DNA of 33,762 bases from Methanobacterium sp. (lineage in GTDB: Archaea; Methanobacteriota; Methanobacteria; Methanobacteriales; Methanobacteriaceae). The DNA lies in NCBI GenBank assembly GCA_003151535.1, contig PLXT01000047.1, positions 1 through 33,762 of the forward strand, in the 5' to 3' direction. This document shows, piece by piece, positions 1 through 8,886 of the stretch. A model generated the notes under the pieces. That model saw only the letters and a list, made by a program, of their open reading frames with translations, did no database searches and had not been told where the DNA came from. Within the stretch, counting starts at the first letter, position 1; each line of letters begins with the position of its first letter. A program made the translations under genes and the position numbers.

Positions 1-688
1 ATTATTCCGGATATTACTGTTATGATGAGCAGTATGTTAAAATCAATGGTGTATGGATGTACCGTTTAACATTATTCGACCATATACTCAACATACCCGT
101 AAATGAAAAAATAACACCAGATAAAGGATACACCACCATTCTACAGTTTATACAAAGAATCAATACTAAATAAACCATTAAAAGCAATAACTACAGACCA
201 TGTCCCAGAATATAAGAATATAATGGATGAATTAAAAGTTAAACACCAATTATGTATATTTAATCTCTACAAAATGATTAATGACAAACTACACATATTA
301 TTAAGGTCTAAAAAAACTTCTGAAGATGAAAAAACAAGATTAAAATTATATTTCAAAGAAATAAGAGAAATATTCGATACAACAGACTATGAAACAGCAT
401 TAAATCTTTTAGATAAACTATTATCCAATTTAGACGACATACCCATATTCTTAAGAAGATTTCATAACAAAAAAGATACTTCCTAACCTAAACAGACTAA
501 CACAATTCATGCATAATCCCAATATAGCACGAACATCCAACCTTATAGAAAATTACTACAGACAAACACTTCCTAAAGCCCACAAAAAGAAATACAAAAC
601 AATAAAAGGACTAATAAACTATCTAAAACTCAAAATGCAAAAATGGACCCAAACTCACAGGAAAAAACTACAACACCAAACAACTTGA
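1..688 (+). pseudogene. Decayed DDE-type transposase (3' part, two frameshifts)
   Basis: This is the remnant of an insertion-sequence transposase that starts before the window. Three frames joined in order give one continuous protein. Frame 3 (from base 3 to about 165) reads YSGYYCYDEQYVKINGVW and on to VNEKITPDKGY. Frame 1 (from about 172) contains TTDHVPEYKNIMDELKVKHQ. Frame 2 (from about 473 to the TGA at 686-688) contains NIARTSNLIENYYRQTLPK. The D-containing start of the first segment, the TTD segment and the E-containing NLIENYYRQTLP segment look like the three acidic regions of a DDE transposase. The exact IS family is not clear. The breaks lie near 160-172 and in the A6 run near 470. 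An isolated 87-residue reading frame at 223-486 is only its middle part. No terminal inverted repeat was seen on the right. Confidence 0.72.
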
Positions 689-810
689 CAACCCCATATT
701 AACTACTTTATCTAGAGTTTTTTCTATATTGGTTTACTAAAAACCATTGATTTAGAAATTCTTTTATACATTAGTCAATATATATTTCCATGCAACAGGA
801 TGATTATGAA

Positions 811-820
811 TATATAAATT
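811..820 (+). promoter_or_regulatory. Putative TATA box of the HARP gene
   Basis: The sequence TATATAAATT lies about 30 bases before the ATG at 849. A GAGGTG ribosome-binding site follows at 839-844. The leader would be very short. This is the only good TATA element between the transposase remnant and the gene. Confidence 0.4.
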
Positions 821-848
821 TAATATGAAGATTGGTTAGAGGTGTAAA

Positions 849-1511
849 ATGCTTGCAAAACAGAGGTTTGTTCTTGATACAACTGCTTTTACAGATACAT
901 AACTTCGTGATGACTATGGAGAAGGTAACCTATCAAAGACTGTAGATATGTTAATGGATCTTATTGCGAAGTCTAGGATAAAACTCAACATAAGCTGTCA
1001 CATGCCGCCAATCACTTATAAAGAATTTTCAGACTATATGGCACGTTATGAATGTCCTGATAATACCATGGTCAAAGCTGAAACATGGATCGTTAAAAAA
1101 ACTCCCAATCGTTACGATACAAAAATTCCTTCAGGAATATTCTACGAGTATGTACAGAATATGAGGGAAAGAATGAACAAAGGGATGAGAATATCTGAAA
1201 GTTCAATATGGGAATCTGCAGTAGAATCATTGGTCTTGATGCCCCGTGGTGAGAATAAAGCAGATATTGAAGCCAAGGTTTTAGGTAAAGCAATAACGGA
1301 CTTTAGAAAACGTTACAGGGCAGCTTTAAGGAAAGGCACACTTGACAGTGCTCCAGATCTTGATGTACTTCTCCTTGCAAAGGAACTTGGAGCTGGAGTA
1401 GTTGCGGCCGATGAGGGTATCAAAGTGTGGGCTGAAAGACTTGGACTCATATTTTTAAGTGCAAAATCATTTCCAAAAATGATGGAAGAATACCTTCAAC
1501 ACTACGAATAA
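849..1511 (+). pseudogene. RNA-free ribonuclease P (HARP family), interrupted by an in-frame TAA at codon 18
   Basis: Reading from the ATG at 849, which has a GAGGTG ribosome-binding site, gives a 220-residue protein of the HARP family (formerly UPF0278, RNA ligase partner). HARPs are PIN-domain nucleases that mature tRNA 5' ends without RNA. The first PIN aspartate is in VLDTTAFTD (residues 8-16). The later acidic motifs PDLDVLLLAKEL and AADEGIKVWAERLGL are intact, as is the helical middle part. Codon 18 is TAA (900-902), probably a C-to-T change of a CAA Gln codon in the usual FTDTQLR context. Restarting at ATG 942 or 948 would give about 187 residues without the catalytic DTTAFTD segment, and no ribosome-binding site precedes these ATGs. 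HARP is reported to be dispensable in archaea that also have RNA-based RNase P, so loss is plausible. A sequencing error is the alternative. Confidence 0.85.
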
Positions 1512-1688
1512 AACCATCTAAAAATAATAAATCAAAATTCTATAATTTTCACTCTGTTCAAAATACTACATTTCTATAGAATTTATTAAATATTTTTAAA
1601 AGATACCAATCTAATAGATGGTAACTTGATATTAGCTATTTGTAAATAATAAAAAAAATTTATCCAGATTATAAAGGCAGGAGAGAAA

Positions 1689-2981
1689 ATGGAGATACAA
1701 AGACCTAGAGGAACACGTGATTTTCTTTTTAATGAAATGAAAGAACGGAAATGTGTTGAAAGTACCATGAGACAAATATTTGAGACCTATGGTTATGGTG
1801 AAATTAAAACACCAATTTTCGAGGAACTTTCACTTTTCACAACCAAATCGGGTGAAGGTATAAAGGATCAAATTTATCACTTCCAAGATAAAGGTGGAAG
1901 AGACCTGGCACTACGACCAGAACTCACAGCCCCGGTAGCAAGGATGTATATTAAAGAGCTTCAAAAAACTCCTAAACCTGTGAAAATGTATTATTTTGGG
2001 AGTTGTTTCAGATATGAAAGACCTCAGGCAGGTAGATTTAGACAGTTCTGGCAATTCGGATGTGAATTGATAGGTGGGAAATCACCAGGATCCGAAGCAG
2101 AAGTTATTAGCATGGCAGCACATTGCCTAGAAGAACTGGGACTTAAAGACTTCGAGATACACATTGGAAATTTAGGGATTCTTAGGAATATATTAAACGA
2201 TGCAAATATCGAGGGAGATATGCAGGATCAAGTCATGGGCATAATCGATAAAGGTGATGTTAACGAGCTTGCAAATTTACTCGAAGATATTGAAGTAGAT
2301 GACAATTCAAAGGAATTATTATTGAAGCTTATTGGAATGAAAGGAAATAGTTCAATTATAAAGGATGTTGAAGCACTGATCAACTGCAGTGAACATGCTT
2401 GTAACGCATTATTTGAGCTTGAAGAACTTTTAAAATCGCTTGAAGCATTTGGATTTTCAGATTACGTTGTAAATCTAGGTATTGCTCGTGGATTGGATTA
2501 TTACAGTGGTACCGTATTTGAAATTTATGTACACGGGCTAGGTGCACAAAAACAGATAAGTGGTGGAGGTACCTATAATTTAATAGAGGTATTTGGTGGA
2601 GAAAATGTTGAATCCACAGGATTCGCATTTGGATTTGATAGGGTTATGGACGCCCTTAAAAAACAAGAAAAATCCATAGAAACAAAACCATCGGTGAAAG
2701 TTTTCGTAGCTCCAATAAAAAATGATTTAAAACTCAAAGCTTTTGAAATAGCCCAAAAACTCCGAAAAAATGGTATTTCAACCGACGTTGATCTGGTTGG
2801 TAAGAAACTTAAAAAGATATTGTCCTATGCAGACACCCTTAAGATCGACTACGTTGTTCTTGTAGGTGCAAGAGATCTTGAAGAAGGTAACGTAACTGTT
2901 AAGAATATGATCAGTGGAGAACAGGAAATAGTTAGTATAGAGAACATTGCTGAGTCACTTAAACATAAATTAGGAACTTAA
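1689..2981 (+). CDS. hisS: Histidine--tRNA ligase
   Basis: This is the class II histidyl-tRNA synthetase, which charges tRNA-His with histidine in the cytoplasm. At 430 residues it has the usual length. Residues 1-325 are the catalytic core. Motif 2 lies around 103-125 (FGSCFRYERPQAGRFRQFWQ). The histidine-binding signature ARGLDYYSGT is at 266-275, and motif 3, STGFAFGFDR, is at 309-318. Residues 335-430 form the C-terminal anticodon-binding domain. The start ATG follows GGCAGGAGAG. The gene is followed after 82 bases by hisI, so the two may share a transcript or a histidine-related control, although hisI has its own leader hairpin. All key motifs are present. Confidence 0.97.
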   Translation: MEIQRPRGTRDFLFNEMKERKCVESTMRQIFETYGYGEIKTPIFEELSLFTTKSGEGIKDQIYHFQDKGGRDLALRPELTAPVARMYIKELQKTPKPVKMYYFGSCFRYERPQAGRFRQFWQFGCELIGGKSPGSEAEVISMAAHCLEELGLKDFEIHIGNLGILRNILNDANIEGDMQDQVMGIIDKGDVNELANLLEDIEVDDNSKELLLKLIGMKGNSSIIKDVEALINCSEHACNALFELEELLKSLEAFGFSDYVVNLGIARGLDYYSGTVFEIYVHGLGAQKQISGGGTYNLIEVFGGENVESTGFAFGFDRVMDALKKQEKSIETKPSVKVFVAPIKNDLKLKAFEIAQKLRKNGISTDVDLVGKKLKKILSYADTLKIDYVVLVGARDLEEGNVTVKNMISGEQEIVSIENIAESLKHKLGT

Positions 2982-3039
2982 TAATGGAATTTGTATAATT
3001 CAATTGATTCTTAAAAAATTTAATCTTTCAAGTAGAAAA

Positions 3040-3056
3040 TGGACTTGAACAGTCCA
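3040..3056 (+). promoter_or_regulatory. Leader hairpin before hisI
   Basis: TGGACT and AGTCCA (3040-3045 and 3051-3056) can form a 6-bp stem with a 5-base loop. It ends about 10 bases before the GGGG of the ribosome-binding region. Its role is unknown. It could affect translation start or mark an RNA end between hisS and hisI. Confidence 0.3.
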
Positions 3057-3078
3057 AATAGATTTGGGGATGATGGAA

Positions 3079-3483
3079 ATGGATGAAAAAGCTTTGGATC
3101 TTAATTTCAGACATCAAGTAGGTGGTGAGCAACTCGTAATAGCAATATCACAAGATTACAAAAGTTCTGAAGTACTAATGGTTGCTTATATGAATAAAGA
3201 AGCCTTAATAAAGACTATAAATACAGGTAAAGCCCATTACTGGAGCACTTCAAGAAACAAGCTTTGGTTAAAAGGTGAAAGCTCAGGCCACACACAGGAA
3301 GTGCAAGAAATATTAACTGATTGTGATGAGGATGCAGTTTTACTTAAAGTGAAACAGAATGGCGGAGCATGTCATGAAGGATATTACTCTTGCTTTTTCA
3401 GGAAAATTCAAGAAAATAGTGGAAACTTAGAATTGGTTAAAGAAAAAGTATTTGAGCCCGAAAACGTTTATGGAGAGAAATGA
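3079..3483 (+). CDS. hisI: Phosphoribosyl-AMP cyclohydrolase
   Basis: HisI hydrolyses phosphoribosyl-AMP to ProFAR in histidine biosynthesis. It is a zinc enzyme. The protein from the chosen start has 134 residues, normal for the stand-alone cyclohydrolase, and the HisE pyrophosphohydrolase domain is absent. Family motifs are HYWSTSRNKLWLKGESSGH, a DCDEDAVLL metal-site segment and the zinc-binding NGGACHEGYYSCFF with two cysteines. Four in-frame starts lie close together: TTG 3064, ATG 3070, ATG 3073 and ATG 3079. I chose 3079 because GGGGATGAT at 3066-3074 then acts as ribosome-binding site with a 4-base gap. The stop TGA overlaps the starts of the next gene (ATGATGA), indicating translational coupling. 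Confidence 0.95.
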   Translation: MDEKALDLNFRHQVGGEQLVIAISQDYKSSEVLMVAYMNKEALIKTINTGKAHYWSTSRNKLWLKGESSGHTQEVQEILTDCDEDAVLLKVKQNGGACHEGYYSCFFRKIQENSGNLELVKEKVFEPENVYGEK

Positions 3484-5306
3484 TGAAAATCGTTCCAGAT
3501 ACGAGTGTAATAGTTGATGGCAGAATCACCAAGTTAGTAATGGGTAAAGATTATCATGGCTGCGAGGTTATAGTTCCCAAAGCAGTCATATCTGAACTTG
3601 AAAATCAGGCAAACAAGGGGCGTGAAACTGGTTTTAATGGTTTAGGGGAGCTTAAACAGCTCCAGAAACTTTGTACAGAGGGAAAATTAAAACTTTCCTA
3701 TGTTGGTAGAAGACCAACCTCTGATGAGATATCCCTTGCCAAGGGCGGTGAAATAGATGCCATGATCAGGGATACTGCAGGTGACAATGGAGCGATACTT
3801 ATAACCAGCGACAGAGTACAGAGGGAAGTTGCAGAAGCCCAGGGATTAGAAGCAATTTATCTTAAACCAGAAATGATAGGATACAAAGAGCTCACAATTG
3901 CCAAATATTTTGATAACGAAACTATGTCCATACATCTGAAAGAAAATGTCAGACCCATGGCAAAAAAGGGTACCCCCGGAAATATTAAACTAGTTAAAAT
4001 AAGCCCAAACCCTCTTAAACATATAGAACTTGAAAAGATGGCAAGAGAAATCACTGAAATGGCAAAAAGTGATTTTAAAAGTTTTATAGAAATAGAAATG
4101 GAAGGAGCAACTGTTGTTCAATTCAGGGAGTACAGGATATCCATTGCAAGACCACCATTCTCAGACGGGGTAGAAATAACGGTTGTAAGACCAATAACCA
4201 AGGTATCCATGGATGATTATAAACTTCCAGAGAAACTAGTTGACAGGTTAAGAAACAGTGCAAAGGGTATATTAATAGCTGGTCCTCCTGGAGCAGGTAA
4301 AACAACATTTGCTCAGGCGGTAGCAGAATTCTATAGTAGAGATATCGGGGCAATTGTAAAAACAATGGAATCACCTCGTGATCTTCAAGTGGGCGATGAA
4401 ATAACCCAGTATGCACCTTTAGAAAAGGATATGAGCAAAACCGCTGATATTCTCCTATTAGTTCGGCCAGATTATACCATATACGATGAACTGCGTAAAA
4501 CCAAAGATTTCAGAATATTCGCTGACATGAGGCTGGCAGGAGTTGGTATGATAGGTGTTGTACACGCAACCCGACCAATAGATGCCATTCAAAGAATCAT
4601 CGGAAGGGTTGAACTTGGAATGATCCCATCCATAGTAGACACAACCATATTTATTAACGAAGGACGAGTTGCAGCCATCTTTGATATTAAACTCACAGTA
4701 AAAGTACCTACTGGTATGGTTGAAGCAGACCTTTCAAGACCAGTAATAGAGATCAGAGACTTTGAAACGGGTAATTTAGCTCACGAAGTTTATACTTACG
4801 GAGAACAGACAATTGTTATGGATGTGGGTCAAACAACCTATGAAAAAACCCCAATACAGAAGATTGCTGAAAGGGAGATAATCAAGGAGATACGTAACAG
4901 AATACCCGATGCAGTAGTTGAAGTTAATATGAAATCTGATAAACGTGCAACGGTCCATATAGATGAAAAGAATATTGCTAAACTCATAGGTAAGAAGGGT
5001 AAGACCATAGACGAAGTTGAAAGGAAGATAGGTATAAGTATAGGTGTTGAACCCCTTGAGGTACAGGAAGTGGATGATATGTTTCCTGTTAACACCGAGA
5101 TCTCAGGCAACTACGTTGTTCTCAATTTCAGAAAAGATACTGTCGGCACTCCCTTCGATATTTTAGTCGAAAATGAATATTTGTTCACGGCCACAGTAGG
5201 TAAAAAAGGTACTATTAAGATTAAAAAGGACATTGAACTCGCAACTATCATATTAAAAGCCATGAAGAGGGATATTCCCATATATGCCCGGCTTCGAAAT
5301 GAATAA
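3483..5306 (+). CDS. PIN-ATPase-KH protein (PINc/VapC-family ATPase, COG1855-like)
   Basis: This three-part archaeal protein of about 607 residues has an uncertain cellular role, probably in RNA. Residues 1-130 form a PIN nuclease-like domain with the acidic motif VPDTSVIVDG, an EIDAMIRD segment and ITSDRVQREVA. Residues about 200-440 form a PilT/type-II-secretion-like ATPase with Walker A GPPGAGKTTFAQ (near 268) and a Walker B-like ADMRLAGVGMIGVVHATRP region. Residues about 480-535 form a KH RNA-binding domain with the loop LIGKKGKTIDEVERK. Starts at ATG 3480 and 3483 are both possible. GGAG at 3472-3475 gives better spacing to 3483. The gene overlaps the hisI stop. The PIN acidic residues appear intact, so nuclease activity is possible but has not been shown from sequence. 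Confidence 0.88.
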   Translation: MKIVPDTSVIVDGRITKLVMGKDYHGCEVIVPKAVISELENQANKGRETGFNGLGELKQLQKLCTEGKLKLSYVGRRPTSDEISLAKGGEIDAMIRDTAGDNGAILITSDRVQREVAEAQGLEAIYLKPEMIGYKELTIAKYFDNETMSIHLKENVRPMAKKGTPGNIKLVKISPNPLKHIELEKMAREITEMAKSDFKSFIEIEMEGATVVQFREYRISIARPPFSDGVEITVVRPITKVSMDDYKLPEKLVDRLRNSAKGILIAGPPGAGKTTFAQAVAEFYSRDIGAIVKTMESPRDLQVGDEITQYAPLEKDMSKTADILLLVRPDYTIYDELRKTKDFRIFADMRLAGVGMIGVVHATRPIDAIQRIIGRVELGMIPSIVDTTIFINEGRVAAIFDIKLTVKVPTGMVEADLSRPVIEIRDFETGNLAHEVYTYGEQTIVMDVGQTTYEKTPIQKIAEREIIKEIRNRIPDAVVEVNMKSDKRATVHIDEKNIAKLIGKKGKTIDEVERKIGISIGVEPLEVQEVDDMFPVNTEISGNYVVLNFRKDTVGTPFDILVENEYLFTATVGKKGTIKIKKDIELATIILKAMKRDIPIYARLRNE

Positions 5307-5376
5307 ACCAATATCATTCAGCCATAATATAACTTTGGAATAAGCGATTTGTTAATAAAATTCAGGAGATTATGTG

Positions 5377-6138
5377 ATGAATATCAGCGTATCAACACTT
5401 GCACTCTCACCAAAACCACTTGATAATGTATTTGCATGCCTTGAAGATAGAGGTTTGAAGTACTGTGAAGTCATAAATGAATATCCCTATGATTCCATAT
5501 CGAAAGATTTAGTCGATTCATATAATATTAAAATAACAGTGCACTCACCATTGTCTGACATTAACATAGCATCCTACAACGAGACTATCAGAAAATCCTC
5601 TGTATCTCTTATAAAAAATTCTATTGAACTTGCTTCTTCAATGGAACCAGGTTTAGTAGTTGTACATCCTGGACAAATACCAATATTAGGGAAAAAATTT
5701 GGGGAAAAGATTCTCGCTAACAGTAAAGAGTCCCTATCAGAATGTTCTAGATATGCCGAGGATAGGGGAGTTATGCTCTGTGTAGAAAACATGCCTAATA
5801 TTGATGGATTGTTATGTAAAGATATAAATGAACTTGACAAAATGGTTGAGGATCTAGGGGCATATATGACCCTAGATGTTGGTCATGCCCATAATATGGG
5901 TTTTGAAATTTCAGAAATGCTACAATCTCCACTTATTAAACATATTCACCTTTCAGACAACGATGGAAGTTTTGACAACCATAATGCCATTGGAAGTGTT
6001 AATATTGATTTTGAAACTCTTTTTAAAGAGCTCAATAATAGGAATTACCGTGGTATTCTAGTTGTAGAGGTAAAAGATCCTGAATCAGTTACTGAAAGTT
6101 TAGATTACCTCAAAAATAATTTTAAAAATTTATTTTAA
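5377..6138 (+). CDS. Sugar phosphate isomerase/epimerase-like TIM-barrel protein
   Basis: The 253-residue protein belongs to the xylose isomerase-like/AP endonuclease 2 TIM-barrel superfamily. Metal-site motifs appear in order along the barrel: TVHSPLSD, VVVHPGQIP, CVENMPNI, TLDVGHAHNMG, HIHLSDNDG followed by NHNAIGSVNIDF, and ILVVEVKD near the end. These His, Glu and Asp residues usually bind one to three divalent metal ions. The substrate cannot be told from sequence. Endonuclease IV is less likely because the protein is short and matches the epimerase-like branch better. The start is ATG 5377 behind CAGGAG (GGAG 5365-5368). GTG 5374 is an alternative. The gene stands alone, 67 bases after the PIN-ATPase gene. 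Confidence 0.85.
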   Translation: MNISVSTLALSPKPLDNVFACLEDRGLKYCEVINEYPYDSISKDLVDSYNIKITVHSPLSDINIASYNETIRKSSVSLIKNSIELASSMEPGLVVVHPGQIPILGKKFGEKILANSKESLSECSRYAEDRGVMLCVENMPNIDGLLCKDINELDKMVEDLGAYMTLDVGHAHNMGFEISEMLQSPLIKHIHLSDNDGSFDNHNAIGSVNIDFETLFKELNNRNYRGILVVEVKDPESVTESLDYLKNNFKNLF

Positions 6139-6263
6139 TAAAAATTTGAGTCCAAATATGTATTAATAACTTTTTTAGATTTTTGTAATTTTGAAATGTT
6201 GGAGAGTAATTCCATAACACTGGATTACTGACTAATAAACTTTAAATTAAAAACTTAACACTT

Positions 6264-6275
6264 ACAGATATCTGT
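6264..6275. promoter_or_regulatory. Perfect 12-bp palindrome upstream of the npdG promoter
   Basis: ACAGATATCTGT is a perfect palindrome, flanked on both sides by ACTTAC. It lies about 25-35 bases upstream of the TATA-like ATATATTATTTATAA at 6300-6314. The position suits an activator or repressor site for npdG. A separate imperfect hairpin lies at 6205-6229 and may end the upstream transcript. Confidence 0.35.
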
Positions 6276-6370
6276 CACTTACGAGAAAATCCTATTTTTT
6301 ATATATTATTTATAATATAGACTAGAATAGAGAATTTTAATATTAAAAAAAAATTGGAGGGGATGTTTAA

Positions 6371-7039
6371 TTGAAAATTGCAATAATTGGTGGAACAGGG
6401 GACCAGGGACTTGGACTTGCATTGAGATTTGTAAAGTCTGGTGAACATGTTATAGTTGGATCGAGAGACATTAAAAAGGCTGAAAATGCTGTTAAGCTTA
6501 TAAAAGATATGTTAAACAATGAAAATCTCCCTAATCTATCTGCAATGACCAATGAAGAAGCAGCAACAAATGGAAATATTGTTGTTTTGACTGTACCTCT
6601 TCAAGCACAGATGATAACACTCAAAAGCATTAAGGAACATGTTCAAGGCAAAATTTTTGTGGATGCAACTGTTCCCCTTGAAAGGTGTATAAGTGGTAAA
6701 CCAACCCGATTTGTTGATCTGTGGGAAGGATCAGCAGCTGAAAGATCAGCAGCATTTCTTAGTAAAGACGTAAGGGTTGTATCTGCATTCTGTAATCTGA
6801 GTGCCGCAAACCTCACCAACATCAATGAAGATGTTGAATGTGACTGCCTGATTTCAGGTGATGATGCAAAAGCAAATGAAATAGTAATGGAACTTGCAGA
6901 GAAAATTTCAGGAGTAAGATCCATTGAATGTGGCCCTCTAGAAAATGCTAGGATTGTTGAGAAGATTACTCCTCTATTAATCAATTTAAACATTCGTAAC
7001 AGAATAAAGCTTGCAGGTATCAGAATTACAGGACTTTGA
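6371..7039 (+). CDS. npdG: F420H2:NADP oxidoreductase (NADPH-dependent F420 reductase)
   Basis: The enzyme moves hydride between reduced coenzyme F420 and NADP+ and so supplies NADPH for biosynthesis in methanogens. The 222-residue protein begins with the dinucleotide-binding motif IAIIGGTGDQGLGLALRF. The NADP-specific GSRDIKKAE segment follows near residues 36-44. Later come VVLTVPLQAQ and IFVDATVPL. A C-terminal ECGPLENARIVEKITPLLINLN helix matches this family. The start is TTG 6371, supported by a strong GGAGGGG at 6356-6362 with an 8-base gap. The ATG at 6363 opens only a three-codon frame. The gene has its own promoter region with palindromes upstream. Confidence 0.93.
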   Translation: MKIAIIGGTGDQGLGLALRFVKSGEHVIVGSRDIKKAENAVKLIKDMLNNENLPNLSAMTNEEAATNGNIVVLTVPLQAQMITLKSIKEHVQGKIFVDATVPLERCISGKPTRFVDLWEGSAAERSAAFLSKDVRVVSAFCNLSAANLTNINEDVECDCLISGDDAKANEIVMELAEKISGVRSIECGPLENARIVEKITPLLINLNIRNRIKLAGIRITGL

Positions 7040-7084
7040 ATAGTACAATAAATTGAATAAATTAAAATCATTAATGGGTGAATC

Positions 7085-7588
7085 ATGAATTCAGAATTAT
7101 CAGGAGACCTAGTTATAGTTAGGGAAGGAAATATCGCAAAGATCCATGAAAAAAGTCACTATGGAAACATGACAGAAGACGGACTTGAGTTATCCCTTAT
7201 CGAAGCACTTTATCTAATGGAGAAAGGAAAATTAGAAGTTAATATAGATTCAGATGATGTAACTATCGAAAAACTTATTAAACTCATACGAGGACAGGGA
7301 TCATTTACTAATTACATAGTTTTCAAGGATCTTCGTAACAGGGGATATATTGTTAAAACCGGTTTCAAATACGGATCAGAATTCAGACTGTATGAACGGG
7401 GTAAATCTCCTGGAGATGGCCATTCAAACTATCTTGTAAAGGTGGCAAGTGAAAATAGTAAATTCATGATGTCCGACCTTTCAAGTTATGTTAGAGTTGC
7501 CCATGGTGTAAATAAAAAATTGTTATTTGCAGTTGTTGATGATGAAAACGATATAACCTATTACAATGTTGAATGGACAAGACCCTAA
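7085..7588 (+). CDS. endA: tRNA-splicing endonuclease (homotetrameric type)
   Basis: EndA cuts introns from pre-tRNA and rRNA at bulge-helix-bulge structures. The 167-residue length fits the small alpha4 archaeal form. The catalytic triad is visible as Tyr103 (RLYERGKSPG), His113 (DGHSNYLV) and Lys144 (VNKKLLFAVVD). Their spacing equals that of Tyr115, His125 and Lys156 in the Methanocaldococcus jannaschii enzyme. Acidic residues sit in a loop (SDDVT, about 56-60), but no tetramer contact was tested. The start ATG follows GGTGAATC. It lies 45 bases after npdG on the same strand and 119 bases before trpS. Confidence 0.95.
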   Translation: MNSELSGDLVIVREGNIAKIHEKSHYGNMTEDGLELSLIEALYLMEKGKLEVNIDSDDVTIEKLIKLIRGQGSFTNYIVFKDLRNRGYIVKTGFKYGSEFRLYERGKSPGDGHSNYLVKVASENSKFMMSDLSSYVRVAHGVNKKLLFAVVDDENDITYYNVEWTRP

Positions 7589-7707
7589 ATTGGTGCTTGT
7601 ATTTTTTGTTCGATACAAATTTTAATATTCGAATTTTAAATAGTAATAGTACAATTTAATAAAAGATTCAAATTTAAATAAATTTTAATGTTTACAAAGG
7701 TGATTTA

Positions 7708-8805
7708 ATGATAGACCCGTGGAGTTCGGCGATTTTAGACTATGAAAAACTCATAGAACAATTTGGAATTAAACCCTTTTCAGAGCTGCTGGGCAACGTG
7801 GATAATCCTCCCATATTAATGAAAAGAGGAATAATATTCGGTCATAGGGATTATGGTAGAATAATAAAAGCTATGAGGGAAAAAAGTGGATTTGCAGTTG
7901 TTACCGGTATGATGCCAAGCGGAAAAATGCATATCGGTCACAAGATGATCGTTGATCAATTGATATGGTATCAAAAACAAGGAGCAGACATCTATATCCC
8001 AATAGCAGATATGGAATCATATTCTGCTCGGGGCATTGAATTTGAAGAATCGAGGGAACTTGCAATAACAGAATATCTAACCAACTACATAGCACTGGGA
8101 CTGGATTTCAAAAAGAAAAATATACATACTTACCTCCAATCGGAAAACAAAGTGGTACAGGATCTTGCCTATATTCTAGGTCGTAGAGTTAATCTTAATG
8201 AGATGAAGTCAATATACGGGTTTTCTGGATCAACCAACATATCACATTTATACGTTCCACTGGTACAAGTTGCAGATATATTACACCCACAGTTAGAGGA
8301 ATTTGGAGGTCCTAAACCCACAGTTGTTCCTGTTGGTCCCGACCAAGATCCTCATATAAGGCTTACCAGAGATATTGCTGAACGTTTCAAAAGCAAATTT
8401 AAATTCATTGCTCCTTCATCAACTTACCACAGATTTATTACTGGTTTGACAGGAGATAAAATGTCGAGCAGTAAACCAAAAACTGCTATATTTTTAAGTG
8501 ATAGTCCAGAAGTAGCTGAAAAAAAAGTTAAATCTGCAAAAACTGGTGGAAGAGAAAGTTTAGAAGAGCAACGCCAATTGGGGGGTGTTCCCGAAGACTG
8601 TGTTGTATATGAAATGCTCCTTTACCATCTTGTTAGTTCGGATGCCGAGTTAAAAGATATGTATCATGACTGTAAAAACGGGACAACTATGTGCGGTGAA
8701 TGTAAGAACACTGCGTCGGGTATGATGAGAAAATTCTTCCAAGAATTATCAAAAAAGAGGATGATTGCAGAAGGTGATGCAAGGAAGATTTTAAATAGAA
8801 ACTAA
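7708..8805 (+). CDS. trpS: Tryptophan--tRNA ligase
   Basis: This class I synthetase charges tRNA-Trp. The protein has 365 residues. The HIGH motif is at 75-78 in MPSGKMHIGHKM, and the KMSKS-equivalent loop KMSSSKP is at 251-257. The family segments VVPVGPDQDPHIRLTRD and GGRESLEEQRQLGG are also present. The N-terminal extension of about 60 residues is typical of the archaeal/eukaryotic type. A TMCGECKNTASG segment near the C-terminus carries two cysteines. The start ATG follows AAAGGTGAT. Nothing resembling the TrpY operator TGTACA lies in the upstream 119 bases. Confidence 0.96.
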   Translation: MIDPWSSAILDYEKLIEQFGIKPFSELLGNVDNPPILMKRGIIFGHRDYGRIIKAMREKSGFAVVTGMMPSGKMHIGHKMIVDQLIWYQKQGADIYIPIADMESYSARGIEFEESRELAITEYLTNYIALGLDFKKKNIHTYLQSENKVVQDLAYILGRRVNLNEMKSIYGFSGSTNISHLYVPLVQVADILHPQLEEFGGPKPTVVPVGPDQDPHIRLTRDIAERFKSKFKFIAPSSTYHRFITGLTGDKMSSSKPKTAIFLSDSPEVAEKKVKSAKTGGRESLEEQRQLGGVPEDCVVYEMLLYHLVSSDAELKDMYHDCKNGTTMCGECKNTASGMMRKFFQELSKKRMIAEGDARKILNRN

Positions 8806-8886
8806 ATAATAATATTTTATAAAAATAATTGGTTATTTAAAAAAAATCACTCATAAAAAGTAAGCTGTATGATAGGGAGACTGTAA

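Noticed and set aside
900..902. Recoding of the HARP stop codon
   Set aside because: The codon is TAA. Pyrrolysine uses TAG and selenocysteine uses TGA, and no downstream recoding structure is apparent.
6643..7086. 147-codon open frame on the minus strand over npdG
   Set aside because: It is antisense to a clear F420:NADP oxidoreductase and lacks translation signals.
7589..7707. TrpY operator upstream of trpS
   Set aside because: The TGTACA core known for TrpY is absent from this gap.
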